From Mitsuaria sp. GD03876 (GTDB lineage Bacteria > Pseudomonadota > Gammaproteobacteria > Burkholderiales > Burkholderiaceae_C), in contig NZ_JAOCCU010000023.1 of the NCBI RefSeq assembly GCF_029840635.1, positions 1 through 64,000 of the forward strand: a stretch of 64,000 nt of DNA, read 5' to 3'. Each line of letters opens with the position of its first letter. Position 1 is the first letter of the stretch. Positions 46,765 through 55,491 of this stretch are shown here, in pieces. Both the position numbers and the translations under genes were made by a program. The notes under the pieces were generated by a model. That model saw only the letters and a program-made list of their open reading frames with translations. It was not told the origin of the DNA and did not search any database.

Positions 46765-48684
46765 TCACTCGATCGACAGCACGGTCACCGACCGCGCCGG
46801 CAGTTTCAGCGTCCGGCCCAGCGTGAGCCGTTCGCCCGACATCACGTCCAGCGCCGACTCGCCGCCGCGCAGCATCTCCGGGAAGCGCGCCAGGTCGAGC
46901 TCCCGCGCCTCGCGCGCCTTGTTCATCACCAGCATCACGCGCCGGCCAGCCAGGCCCTTGGCCGCGTCGTAGCGGAACAGCACATAGCTCTCGGCCATCG
47001 GCGCGTACTGCATCAGCGCGCCGTCATGCACCAGCCGCTCGCCCTTGCGCCAGTTCAGCAGGCGCTTGAGCCACGCCTGCGCGCCGGCCTGTCGCTCGCC
47101 CAGCCCCGCGCCGGTGAACGCGTTGACCGCGTCGCCGGCCCAGCCGCCGGGGAAGTCCGCCCGCACCGCGCCGTCGTCGCGGTGGCGCGGGCTGGTCATC
47201 AGGATCTCCGAGCCGTAGAAGAACTGCGGAATGCGCCGCACCACGCCCAGGTAAGCCCAGGCCATCTTCGTCAGGTCCAGGTCCTCGTGCAGGACGCTGT
47301 AGGTCCGCGGCGTGTCGTGGTTGCCCTCGAACAGCACCAGGTTGGCCGGGTCCGGATAGACGAAGTCGTGCGCCAGCGCCTCGTACAGCCGCGTGAAGCC
47401 GCCGTCGTGCGAGTCCGGCTGGTTCAGCCCCGCCAGCAGCGCCTCCTGCAACGGGAAGTCCATCAGGCTGGGCAGCGACGACACGTAGCCGTCGTGGTTG
47501 CGCTTGCCCGCCTGCCAGTACGACACCACCGCGGGATGCGGGCTCCACTCCTCGCCGACGATGTTGAGCCGCGGGTACTCGTCCTTGAGCCGCTTCGACC
47601 ACGCGGCCAGGAAGTCCTTGTCCGAGTAGCTGTAGGTGTCCGTGCGCACGCCCGCCAGGCCGGCCGTCTCGATCCACCACAGGCTCATCTGCGTCAGGTA
47701 GGTCGCCACCAGCGGCTGGCGCTGGTTCAGGTCGGGCATGCCCGGGCTGAACCAGCCGTCGCTGAAGCGCTTGCGGTCGCTCGGCGCCGCGTACGGGTCC
47801 TGCAGCGACATCCGCGCGTGATGCGTCTCGGTGTACTGGGGCCAGGTATTGACCCAGTCCGCCGTCGGCAGGTCCGACATCCATGCGTGATGCCCGCCGA
47901 TGTGGTTCAGCACGATGTCCTGGATCAGGCCCAGCCCATGGCGCTTGGCCTCGGCGGACAGGCGCACGTAGTCGGCGTTGGTGCCGAAGCGCGGATCGAT
48001 CTTGTAGAAGTCGGTCGCGCCGTAGCCGTGATAACTCCACTGCGGGCTGTCGTTCACCGACAGCGGCGTCGGCCACAGCATCGTGAAGCCCATCGCCGCG
48101 ATGTAGTCCAGGTGCGCCGTCAGGCCCGCCAGGTCGCCGCCGTGCCGGCCGCCCGGGTCGTCGCGGCGCAGGCCCTCGGCCATGCCGGGCACCTCGTCGT
48201 TGCCGGGGTCGCCGTTGGCGAAACGGTCCGGCACCACCAGGTAGATCGCGTCCTTCGGCCCGAAGCTCTCGCGCTGCGCCGATCCCGGCGCGCGCTCGCG
48301 CAGCGGGTAGCGGTGCTCGGCGACGAGCTGGCCGTCACGCTTGAAGCGCAGCGTCAGCGTGCCGGGCCGGGCGGTGGGCAGGAGACGCAGGTCGACGAAC
48401 AGGTAATTCGGGCTGTCCCCGCGCCGCGTGCCCGCCAGCGCCACGCCGGGCACCGGGTCGAGCTCGATCTGCAGCGCGCCGATGCCGGCGCCGTGCAGCA
48501 TCAGCTGCAGTTCGGGCGACTTCATGCCGACCCACCAGTCCGGCGGCTCGACGCGGTCGATCGTCACCGCGGCGGTGGAGGAGACGGGAGCGGCCGTCGC
48601 GGCGGCGGCGGGAGTGTGCGTCATGACGAGAAGGCTCAAGGCGAGGGAAACGAGGGGCAGCGGAAGGCGGGTCAGGGCGGTCAT
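46765..48684 (-). CDS. Exported alpha-amylase / cyclomaltodextrinase-like GH13 enzyme
   Basis: Predicted 639 residues. Signal peptide to PAAAATA; an N-terminal beta domain (VTIDRVEPPDWWVGMKSPEL) of the cyclomaltodextrinase type; then the GH13 barrel from YLVVPDRFANGDPGND. Catalytic residues: Asp349 in GVRTDTYSY, Glu378 in GEEW, Asp457 in EGNHDTPR. The expected substrates are linear or cyclic malto-oligosaccharides. It is 12 bases behind the other amylase and in the same orientation, so they form an operon. Confidence 0.9.
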   Translation of the reverse strand: MTALTRLPLPLVSLALSLLVMTHTPAAAATAAPVSSTAAVTIDRVEPPDWWVGMKSPELQLMLHGAGIGALQIELDPVPGVALAGTRRGDSPNYLFVDLRLLPTARPGTLTLRFKRDGQLVAEHRYPLRERAPGSAQRESFGPKDAIYLVVPDRFANGDPGNDEVPGMAEGLRRDDPGGRHGGDLAGLTAHLDYIAAMGFTMLWPTPLSVNDSPQWSYHGYGATDFYKIDPRFGTNADYVRLSAEAKRHGLGLIQDIVLNHIGGHHAWMSDLPTADWVNTWPQYTETHHARMSLQDPYAAPSDRKRFSDGWFSPGMPDLNQRQPLVATYLTQMSLWWIETAGLAGVRTDTYSYSDKDFLAAWSKRLKDEYPRLNIVGEEWSPHPAVVSYWQAGKRNHDGYVSSLPSLMDFPLQEALLAGLNQPDSHDGGFTRLYEALAHDFVYPDPANLVLFEGNHDTPRTYSVLHEDLDLTKMAWAYLGVVRRIPQFFYGSEILMTSPRHRDDGAVRADFPGGWAGDAVNAFTGAGLGERQAGAQAWLKRLLNWRKGERLVHDGALMQYAPMAESYVLFRYDAAKGLAGRRVMLVMNKAREARELDLARFPEMLRGGESALDVMSGERLTLGRTLKLPARSVTVLSIE

Positions 48685-48696
48685 CCTGCACGGCCT

Positions 48697-50502
48697 TCAG
48701 CGAAGACGGAAGACCTGCACCGACTGCGGCGCGACGGTCAGCATCAGGCGGCCCCGCGCGTCGACGACCGGTGCCGCCCCGCGCGACGCGCCCTTGGCGG
48801 GGACTGCGCTCGCGGCGGCAGCGCCGACTGTACGGTCCGTGCCGACCGCGCCACCCGTGGCGGCGGCGGTCGAGGCGGCGTGCAGCACGCGCAGCCGCGC
48901 CTTCGGCGGCAGCCCGGGCAGTGCGATGTCCGCCGCCTGCTGCCCATAGTTGATGACGACCAGCACGCGCTGGCCCTGGAAGACGCGCTGGAAGCTCAGC
49001 ACGCGGCCTTGCGCGAGCGGCGCCTCGTAGCGGCCGCGGGCGATCGCCGGCTGGCTGTTGCGCAGCGCCAGCATCGCCTTGTAGAAGTTCAGCAGCGAGC
49101 CCGGATCGGCCGCCTGCGCCCGCGCGTTGTGCGTGGCGATGTTGGGCGAGATCGGCCGGAACGGCGTGCCGCCGGAGAAGCCGCCGGCGTCGGCGGTCCA
49201 GCTCATCGGCGCGCGCAGCGGCGCGTCGCCGGGCAGGCCTGGCACGCCGGCCTGGCCGATCTCCTCGCCGTAGTAGAGGAAGGGCGTGCCCGGCAGCAGC
49301 AGGTAGGTCGCGGCGGCCAGCTTGTAGCGCGCCTCGTCGCCGTCGAACTGGTCCCACGGCCGCTTGCCCGCGAAGATGTCGTGATTGCTCAGCATCGTCG
49401 CCATCGACAGCGGCGACTCGGCGAAGAACCGCGCGACCTGCGCCACGGCCTCGTCCGCGCCGTCGCCGCCCTTGGCCGCGTCGATCACCGCGCGCTCCAG
49501 CCCGAAGGCGAACGCGCTGCCGCACAGGTCCTGGCGCGTGTAGACCTTGGGCTCCGCGGTCGCCTCGCAGACGACGAAACGATGCGGATAGCGCTTGATC
49601 TGCCGCGTGAACCAGCCGGTCAGCGCGCGGCTCTCGGGCTGGTCGTTCCAATCCTTGGCGTTGTTCTCGATCAGGTGCGGCACCGCGTCGAGCCGGTAGC
49701 CGTCCAGCCCGCGGTTGAGCCAGAAGCGCAGGTTGTCGGCGTGGTACTTCACCACCGCCGGGTTGCGCATGTCGAAGTCCGGCATGTGCGGCCCGAACGT
49801 GGCGAAGTAGCGCGGCGTGCCGGCCGGCGCGTCGGGCTTGGGCGGGGCGCTCGCGCCTTCGGCGACCTCGGGCACTTCCTCGCCGGGCAGGTACCACGGC
49901 GTCTTGCCCCAGATGTCCCAGTCCTTGAGCGCGGGCAGGGGCTCGGTCGTCCACACGAACCAGTCGCGCCAGGGGCTCGCCGGATCGGACACCGCGGAGC
50001 GGAACAGCGGGTGCTCCCGCGCGCCGTGGTTGATCACGTAGTCCATCACCACGCCGATGCCGCGCCGGTGGGCCTCGCGGATCAATGCGTCGAAATCGGC
50101 CAGCGTGCCGTATTGCGGCTCGATGGCGCGGTAGTCCGTCGTCGCGTAGCCGTGGTCGCGGTCGGCGCTGGCGGTGATCGGCATCAGCCAGATTCCCTTG
50201 ATGCCGAGGTCCTTCAGGTAGTCCAGCCGCTGGGTCACGCCGCGCAGGTCGCCGATGCCGTCGCCGTCGCTGTCCTGGAAACCGCGGACGAAGATCTCCA
50301 TGAACGCGCCGTGCTGCCAGCCCTCCGGCAGCGTGCCGCGGCCGCGGACCTCGGGCACCGGGGACAGGTCGACCGGCGCGGCGACGCGGGCCGCCGCCGC
50401 GGTGGGCGCGACGCTCGCCGCGTCGGCGGGGCGGCCGGCGGCCAGCGCGGCCGTCCCGCTCAGGACGGCCAGCAGGGCGGCGACGGTCGGGCGGTGAGTC
50501 AT
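48697..50502 (-). CDS. Exported GH13 alpha-amylase/glucosidase
   Basis: Predicted 601 residues from ATG 50502, with signal to RPADA. The GH13 barrel begins EIFVRGFQDSDGDGIGDLRG, typical of oligo-alpha-glucosidases; HGYATTDYRAIEPQYGT and VVMDYVINHGAREH follow. Catalytic residues: Asp272 in GYRLDAVPH, Glu313 in CEATAEP, Asp375 in LSNHD. It degrades starch or malto-oligosaccharides outside the cytoplasm. First gene of the two-amylase operon, divergent from pullulanase. Confidence 0.9.
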   Translation of the reverse strand: MTHRPTVAALLAVLSGTAALAAGRPADAASVAPTAAAARVAAPVDLSPVPEVRGRGTLPEGWQHGAFMEIFVRGFQDSDGDGIGDLRGVTQRLDYLKDLGIKGIWLMPITASADRDHGYATTDYRAIEPQYGTLADFDALIREAHRRGIGVVMDYVINHGAREHPLFRSAVSDPASPWRDWFVWTTEPLPALKDWDIWGKTPWYLPGEEVPEVAEGASAPPKPDAPAGTPRYFATFGPHMPDFDMRNPAVVKYHADNLRFWLNRGLDGYRLDAVPHLIENNAKDWNDQPESRALTGWFTRQIKRYPHRFVVCEATAEPKVYTRQDLCGSAFAFGLERAVIDAAKGGDGADEAVAQVARFFAESPLSMATMLSNHDIFAGKRPWDQFDGDEARYKLAAATYLLLPGTPFLYYGEEIGQAGVPGLPGDAPLRAPMSWTADAGGFSGGTPFRPISPNIATHNARAQAADPGSLLNFYKAMLALRNSQPAIARGRYEAPLAQGRVLSFQRVFQGQRVLVVINYGQQAADIALPGLPPKARLRVLHAASTAAATGGAVGTDRTVGAAAASAVPAKGASRGAAPVVDARGRLMLTVAPQSVQVFRLR

Positions 50503-50525
50503 CTCACGGTCTCCAGATTTTGTTC

Positions 50526-50637
50526 TGTAGCAAAAGTACAAAAGCGGCCAGAGTCTCCGAAAGCCGCCGCGCCGCAGCATAGAAGGAATGACCTATGAAG
50601 GGAAGTCCTGATCGTTCGGCGATGTAGTTTTGCTACT
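50526..50637. promoter_or_regulatory. Paired operator-like sites between the divergent starch genes
   Basis: The gap between the amylase and pullulanase starts holds GTAGCAAAAGTAC (50527-50539) and, facing the other way, GTAGTTTTGCTAC (50624-50636), whose reverse complement is GTAGCAAAACTAC. The two 13-mers agree at 12 of 13 bases and lie 97 bases apart, one in front of each gene. The sequence is AT-rich in a GC-rich gap. This is the arrangement expected for a sugar-responsive LacI-type repressor, whose gene is not in the window. Confidence 0.6.
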
Positions 50638-50709
50638 ATCCAAAACCAATCAGCGGTGACGACCCCGGTCGGCGCCGAACTCGAAAAACAACACTTCGTT
50701 GGAGACCCG

Positions 50710-53559
50710 ATGGGCCCGCGTTCGACCTCGTCCCGACCCTGGCCGTTGATGGCCGCGCTGATCCTTGGCGGACTGGTCGCGCAGCCGGCGGCGGCCGGCC
50801 CGGCGGGGGCCTCAAGCCTCTCAAGCGCCTCGAGCCCCTCGAGCTCCTCAGGCCCCTCAGGCTCCTCAGGCTCCTCGGGCGACGCGGACGCGTCGCTCGC
50901 CGCCTGCGTGGCCGAGCTGGCGACGATGCTGGCGGCGCAGTCGGCCACGCTCACCGTGACGCAGCCGTCGCCCCAGCCGGTGTGGCTCGACGCCCGCCGG
51001 CTGCGCTGGCCGGGCGTCACGCTGGCGGCGGGGGAGGTCGTGCGCCTGCATCACGCCGCGACGGGCGCGCTGAGCCTCTCGCAGGGGCGGCTCGCCGGCG
51101 CGGACCGCAGCGTGACGCTGGTGCCGTCGACCCAGCCGCTGACCGGCGAGCTCGCCGCGAAGACCGCCTACCTGGGCGCAGGCGCGGAACTCGCGCTGCC
51201 GGACGCCGGCGCGCCGGGGGAGGTGGCCGCGCTGCATCGGGGGCAAACGCTGCTCACCGTCGAGGATGCGCAAGGGCGGGTGCTGCGCTGGAGCGCGGCG
51301 CAGGCGGCGCTGGCGCTCGACGAGCTGTACGCCGCTGCCGAGAACGAGCCGGCACTCGGCGTGGCGCTGACGCCCAAGGGCGCCGCCTTCAAGCTGTGGG
51401 CGCCGACGGCCGACCGCGTCGAGCTGTGCGCCTACGACGGCCCCGACAGCGCCGCCCGCGCGCGCTTGCCGCTGACCCGCGACGACGCGACCGGCATCTG
51501 GGCGGCGCAGGCGACCGGCGTGCCGGCCGGTGCGTACTACCGCTACCTGGTCGAGGTCTTCGTCCCCGGCCTGGGCCGCGTCCGCAACCTGGTGACCGAC
51601 CCGTACTCGGTGAGCCTGTCGGCGGACTCCGCGCGCAGCTACGTCGCCGATCTCGGCGAGTCGCGCCTGAAGCCGCCCGGCTGGGACGCGAGCCGCATCC
51701 CGGATCGGGTGAAGACGCCGACCGACATGGTCATCTACGAGCTGCACGTGCGCGACTTCTCGCGCGACGACCGCAGCGTGCCGGCCGCGATGCGGGGCAA
51801 GTACCTGGCCTTCACGCAATCGCAGTCGCAAGGCATGCGCCATCTGCGCGCGCTGGGGGCCGCGGGCCTGACGGACGTGCACCTGCTGCCGGTGTTCGAC
51901 TTCTCCTCGGTGTCCGAGCGGACCTGCGCCAGCCCGGGCTCGGTGCAGGCGATCGGCGAGCGCAGCTGCTTCAACTGGGGCTACGACCCCTTCCACTACA
52001 CGGCGCCGGAAGGCAGCTACGCCAGCGACGCCAACGACGGCGCGGTGCGCGTGCGGGAGCTGCGCGCGATGGTGATGGGCCTGCATGCCGCCGGCCTGCG
52101 CGTGGGCATGGACGTGGTCTACAACCACACCAGCGCGTCCGGCCAGGCCCCGCATTCGGTGCTGGACCGCATCGTGCCGGGTTACTACCAGCGGCTGGAC
52201 GCGGCCGGCAAGGTCGAGCAGTCCACCTGCTGCGACAACACCGCCACCGAGCACCGGATGATGGGCAAGCTGCTCGTCGACTCGGTGCTCACCTGGGCGC
52301 GGGCGTACAAGATCGCCTCCTTCCGCTTCGACCTGATGGGCCACCAGCCGCGCGCGGTGATGGAGCAGCTGCAGGCGCGGCTCAAGCGCGAGCTGGGCCG
52401 CGAGGTGCAGTTGATCGGCGAGGGCTGGAACTTCGGCGAGGTCGCCAACAGCCGGCGCTTCGTGCAGGCGTCCCAGCTGTCGCTCAACGGCACAGGCATC
52501 GGCACCTTCAGCGACCGCGGCCGCGACGCGGTGCGCGGGGGCTCGGCCGGGGATTCGATCGCCGACACCATCGACAACAAGGGCTTCGTGGTCCCGCTGG
52601 CGGCGGAGCAGGCCGGCCAGGGCGGCGCCCCGGGCGGTGCGGCGCGCCGCGAGGAGCTGCTGCGCCAGGGCGACCTGCTCAAGCTGGCGATGGCGGGCAC
52701 GCTGCGCGGGTATGCGTTCCAGACCGCCGACGGCCGTCGCGTCACCGGCGAGCAGCTGCCGTACGGCGACCAGCCCGGCGGCTACGCGTCGGTGCCGGCC
52801 GAGGTCGTCAACTACGTCGAGAACCACGACAACATGACGCTGTTCGACGCGCTGATGGCCAAGCTGCCGCGCGACACCAGCGACACGGACCGCGCCCGCA
52901 CGCAGGCGGTGGCGCTGGGCATCAATGCGCTGAGCCAGGGCATCGCCTACTTCCATGCCGGGGGCGAACTGCTGCGGTCCAAGTCGATGGACCGGAACAG
53001 CTACGACTCGGGCGACCGGTTCAACCGGCTGGACTGGAGCCTGCAGGACAACGGCTTCGGCGAAGGGATGCCGTGGTCGGCCTATCAAGGGGTGACGCAC
53101 CTGGGCCCGTCGTCGGCGTATCACGGGCTGATGGACCCGTCGCGCAAGCCCTGGCCGAGCGTGATCGCCTGGACGAGCCGGGTGTTCCTCGACCAGCTGC
53201 GCCTGCGCGCCAGCACGCCGTTGTTCCGGATGGCGGATCCGGCGGAGATCCAGCGCCGGCTGGTGTTCCACAACACCGGGCCGGGGCAGGTGCCTGGGGT
53301 GATCGTCGGGCGGATCGATGGCCAGGGAAGGGCGGACGCGGTGTTCGACCGCGTGCTGTTCGTCGTCAACGCCGGGGCGGCGCCGGTCGCGCTGAGCCTG
53401 CCCGCCGAGGCCGGCTTCGCCTGGCGGCTGCATCCGGTGCAGCGCGCGGCCGGCGCCGCGGACCGCGTCGTGCGCGAGCAGGCGAGGGCGGACGGCGCGC
53501 GAGGCGACTTCCGGGTGCCGGCGCGCAGCGTGGTCGTGTTCGTCGTCGAGCGGCGCTGA
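50710..53559 (+). CDS. Exported pullulanase-type GH13 enzyme
   Basis: Predicted 949 residues from ATG 50710 (ribosome site GGAG); the GTG at 50656 is less likely. Signal peptide, then a Ser/Gly/Pro linker from a 9-base repeat. An N-terminal beta domain ([17 protein letters not shown], family CBM48-like) precedes the GH13_14-type core with the debranching hallmark FNWGYDP (about residue 420), VVYNHT (470), Asp540 in FRFDLMGH, Glu571 in GEGWNFGE and Asp707 in VENHD. It cleaves alpha-1,6 links of pullulan or branched starch. Divergent from the amylase operon. Confidence 0.92.
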   Translation: MGPRSTSSRPWPLMAALILGGLVAQPAAAGPAGASSLSSASSPSSSSGPSGSSGSSGDADASLAACVAELATMLAAQSATLTVTQPSPQPVWLDARRLRWPGVTLAAGEVVRLHHAATGALSLSQGRLAGADRSVTLVPSTQPLTGELAAKTAYLGAGAELALPDAGAPGEVAALHRGQTLLTVEDAQGRVLRWSAAQAALALDELYAAAENEPALGVALTPKGAAFKLWAPTADRVELCAYDGPDSAARARLPLTRDDATGIWAAQATGVPAGAYYRYLVEVFVPGLGRVRNLVTDPYSVSLSADSARSYVADLGESRLKPPGWDASRIPDRVKTPTDMVIYELHVRDFSRDDRSVPAAMRGKYLAFTQSQSQGMRHLRALGAAGLTDVHLLPVFDFSSVSERTCASPGSVQAIGERSCFNWGYDPFHYTAPEGSYASDANDGAVRVRELRAMVMGLHAAGLRVGMDVVYNHTSASGQAPHSVLDRIVPGYYQRLDAAGKVEQSTCCDNTATEHRMMGKLLVDSVLTWARAYKIASFRFDLMGHQPRAVMEQLQARLKRELGREVQLIGEGWNFGEVANSRRFVQASQLSLNGTGIGTFSDRGRDAVRGGSAGDSIADTIDNKGFVVPLAAEQAGQGGAPGGAARREELLRQGDLLKLAMAGTLRGYAFQTADGRRVTGEQLPYGDQPGGYASVPAEVVNYVENHDNMTLFDALMAKLPRDTSDTDRARTQAVALGINALSQGIAYFHAGGELLRSKSMDRNSYDSGDRFNRLDWSLQDNGFGEGMPWSAYQGVTHLGPSSAYHGLMDPSRKPWPSVIAWTSRVFLDQLRLRASTPLFRMADPAEIQRRLVFHNTGPGQVPGVIVGRIDGQGRADAVFDRVLFVVNAGAAPVALSLPAEAGFAWRLHPVQRAAGAADRVVREQARADGARGDFRVPARSVVVFVVERR
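50817..50879 (+). repeat. 9-bp coding repeat in the pullulanase linker
   Basis: Seven 9-base units (CTCCTCAGG and variants such as CCCCTCGAG) run in frame and encode the Ser-rich linker after the signal peptide (blocks PSGSSGSSG). Confidence 0.9.
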
Positions 53560-53693
53560 GGGTCGTCGCAGGCGCTCGCCACCCCGATTCGCGCCTCGTA
53601 AGACCCCTTCCGTCGCGCCGCCGTGCGCGGGCCGCCCGGCGGGACTAGCATCCCATTCCAGCGGCCCTGTCAGAGGCCGCGTTGGAGACGGTC

Positions 53694-54959
53694 ATGGGAA
53701 CGACGACCCCCGCGTTCGACGCGGCGCCCGCCCGGCGGGCTTCCATCCATTCGGCCTGGCTGGGTGCCGCGCTGGCGGTCCTGGCCGCGCTCGCCGCCTC
53801 GGGCTGCGCCCCGATGCCCGAGGTGCCGCCCCGCATGGACACCGCGCCGCTGATCCACGACGAGCTCTTCCCGCCCAGCCCCGACGTCATCGACCCCGAC
53901 AAGGTGATCTCGTTGACGCCGCAGATGCGCGAGTTCCTGCACCGCAAGATCCCCAACGCCACCTCGCGCACCACGCTGCTGCTGGACTCGCGCGACATGC
54001 GCCACACGCTGCTGGACGCGCTCTACACCCGCGGCGAGCTGCAGCTGCAGTACGACGCCGAGACCACCCGCACCGCCGCCGAGGCCTTCGACGCCAAGGC
54101 CGGCAACTGCCTGTCGCTGGCGATGATGACCGCTGCCTTCGCGCGCGAGATGGACATGCCCTTCGTCTTCCGCCAGATCTACGACGAGGAGCAGTGGAGC
54201 CGCGTCGGCGACCTGCAGGTGGTCTCCAATCACGTCAACATCGCGCTGGGCCGGCGCAAGAACCAGTTCCTGGTGCTGGGCACCGAGGACCCGTCGCTGG
54301 TCGTGGACTTCCTGCCCGGCGCGCAGATCTCGCGCCAGCGCGCGATGCCGCTGGACGAGCGCATGGTCGTGGCGATGTACATGAACAACCGCGCCGCCGA
54401 GGTGATGGCGCAGGGCCAGCTGGCGCGCGCCTACTGGTGGGCCCGCGCCGCCTGGCTGCACGAGCCGCGGCTGCTGACGGCGCTCAACACGCTGGGCGTG
54501 ATCTACCGCCGCCACGGCGACACCGCGCTGGCCGAGCGCGCCTTCCGCGGCGTGCTCGCGCGCGAGCCGGCCAACGTGCAGGCGATGGCCAACCTGGCGC
54601 AGGCGTTGCGCTTCCAGGGCCGCGTCGAGGAAGCGCAGCGCTTCGAGACCCGGCTGGCGGAACTCCAGCCCTATCCGCCGTTCAAGTTCTTCGACCTCGG
54701 CGTCGCCGCGATGAAGGCCGGCGAGTACGCCAAGGCTCGCGACCTGTTCGCCAAGGAGATCGACCGCTCCGCCTACTACCACGAGTTCCACTTCTGGATG
54801 GCGCTGGCCAACGTCGGCCTCGGGCGCTGGGACGTCGTGCGCGACGAGCTCAACAAGGCCGAGGAGTACAGCGTCACCACCGGCCAGCGCCAGCTCTACG
54901 CGGCCAAGCTCGACAGCCTGAAGGCGAAGATGGAGAAGACCTCGGTGAAGGTCCGCTGA
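53694..54959 (+). CDS. Lipoprotein with transglutaminase-like and TPR domains
   Basis: Predicted 421 residues from ATG 53694 (ribosome site GGAGA). Lipobox LAASGC near residue 37 makes it a lipoprotein. The first domain (FDAKAGNCLSLAMMTAAFARE, SNHVNIALG, DFLPG) resembles a transglutaminase-like core with Cys, His and Asp; TPR units follow (LNTLGVIYRRHGDTALAERAF, MANLAQALRFQGRVEEAQRF). Envelope location likely; partner unknown. An 11-bp repeat array starts at its stop codon. Confidence 0.82.
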   Translation: MGTTTPAFDAAPARRASIHSAWLGAALAVLAALAASGCAPMPEVPPRMDTAPLIHDELFPPSPDVIDPDKVISLTPQMREFLHRKIPNATSRTTLLLDSRDMRHTLLDALYTRGELQLQYDAETTRTAAEAFDAKAGNCLSLAMMTAAFAREMDMPFVFRQIYDEEQWSRVGDLQVVSNHVNIALGRRKNQFLVLGTEDPSLVVDFLPGAQISRQRAMPLDERMVVAMYMNNRAAEVMAQGQLARAYWWARAAWLHEPRLLTALNTLGVIYRRHGDTALAERAFRGVLAREPANVQAMANLAQALRFQGRVEEAQRFETRLAELQPYPPFKFFDLGVAAMKAGEYAKARDLFAKEIDRSAYYHEFHFWMALANVGLGRWDVVRDELNKAEEYSVTTGQRQLYAAKLDSLKAKMEKTSVKVR

Positions 54960-55026
54960 AGGTCCGTTGATGGCCTGCTGATGGCCTGCTGATGGCCCGC
55001 TGATGGTCCGCTGACGGTCCGACGAG
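54950..55026. repeat. 11-bp tandem repeat spanning the stop of the lipoprotein gene
   Basis: Seven consecutive 11-base units from 54950 to 55026, all variants of GGTCCGCTGAT / GGCCTGCTGAT. The first unit contains the gene's own last codons and stop (GTCCGCTGA), so the array grew out of the gene end. Confidence 0.9.
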
Positions 55027-55038
55027 GCGGCCGGGCCG

Positions 55039-55401
55039 TCAGCGCGCGGGGAAGGCGATCGGCGCCTCGAGCGGCGGCAGGCCGTGGCGCGCGCGGGCCC
55101 GCGTGCAGGCCTCGTCGCCCAGCCCCAGCGGCGCGCGCATGCCGAATTCACGGCACGGCGACGGCCGCCACTCGTAGATGCCACAGCCGGCACGTTCGCC
55201 GACCCGGCCTTGCAGCGCCGCGCAACGCGGCTTCGCATGGTCGGTGCCGCGCATCCGGCAGGTCGAGCCGGTGACCTCGACCGCCAGTCCGTCCGGCACG
55301 CTGCCGCCCTCGCTCAGCAGTTCATGGCGCGAGAAGTCGACGCGGAAGCTCGCGCAGCAGGCACCGCAACGGGTGCAGGGGTTGTCGGCGAAGGCGGACA
55401 T
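55039..55401 (-). CDS. YkgJ family cysteine-cluster protein
   Basis: Predicted 120 residues. Cysteine pattern PCTRCGACCASFRVDFS at the start, then TCRMRG, RCAALQG, AGCGIYEWRPSPCREF. This is the zinc/iron-sulfur binding YkgJ family; function unknown. On the same strand downstream of the kinase-USP gene, about 90 bases behind it. Confidence 0.88.
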   Translation of the reverse strand: MSAFADNPCTRCGACCASFRVDFSRHELLSEGGSVPDGLAVEVTGSTCRMRGTDHAKPRCAALQGRVGERAGCGIYEWRPSPCREFGMRAPLGLGDEACTRARARHGLPPLEAPIAFPAR

Positions 55402-55491
55402 GGCGGGCAGGCGGGGCAGGGAACGAAGGAGGGCGGAAAGGGCAGGAAGACGCTGGAAGACGCGAGCGGCGGGCGGATTCGCGCCGCGGGC

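Noticed and set aside
46711-50598. A 1295-residue open frame on plus over the two amylase genes
   Set aside because: It is antisense to two GH13 genes with intact catalytic residues, and its composition (Arg/Gly/Val-rich) is that of a shadow frame.
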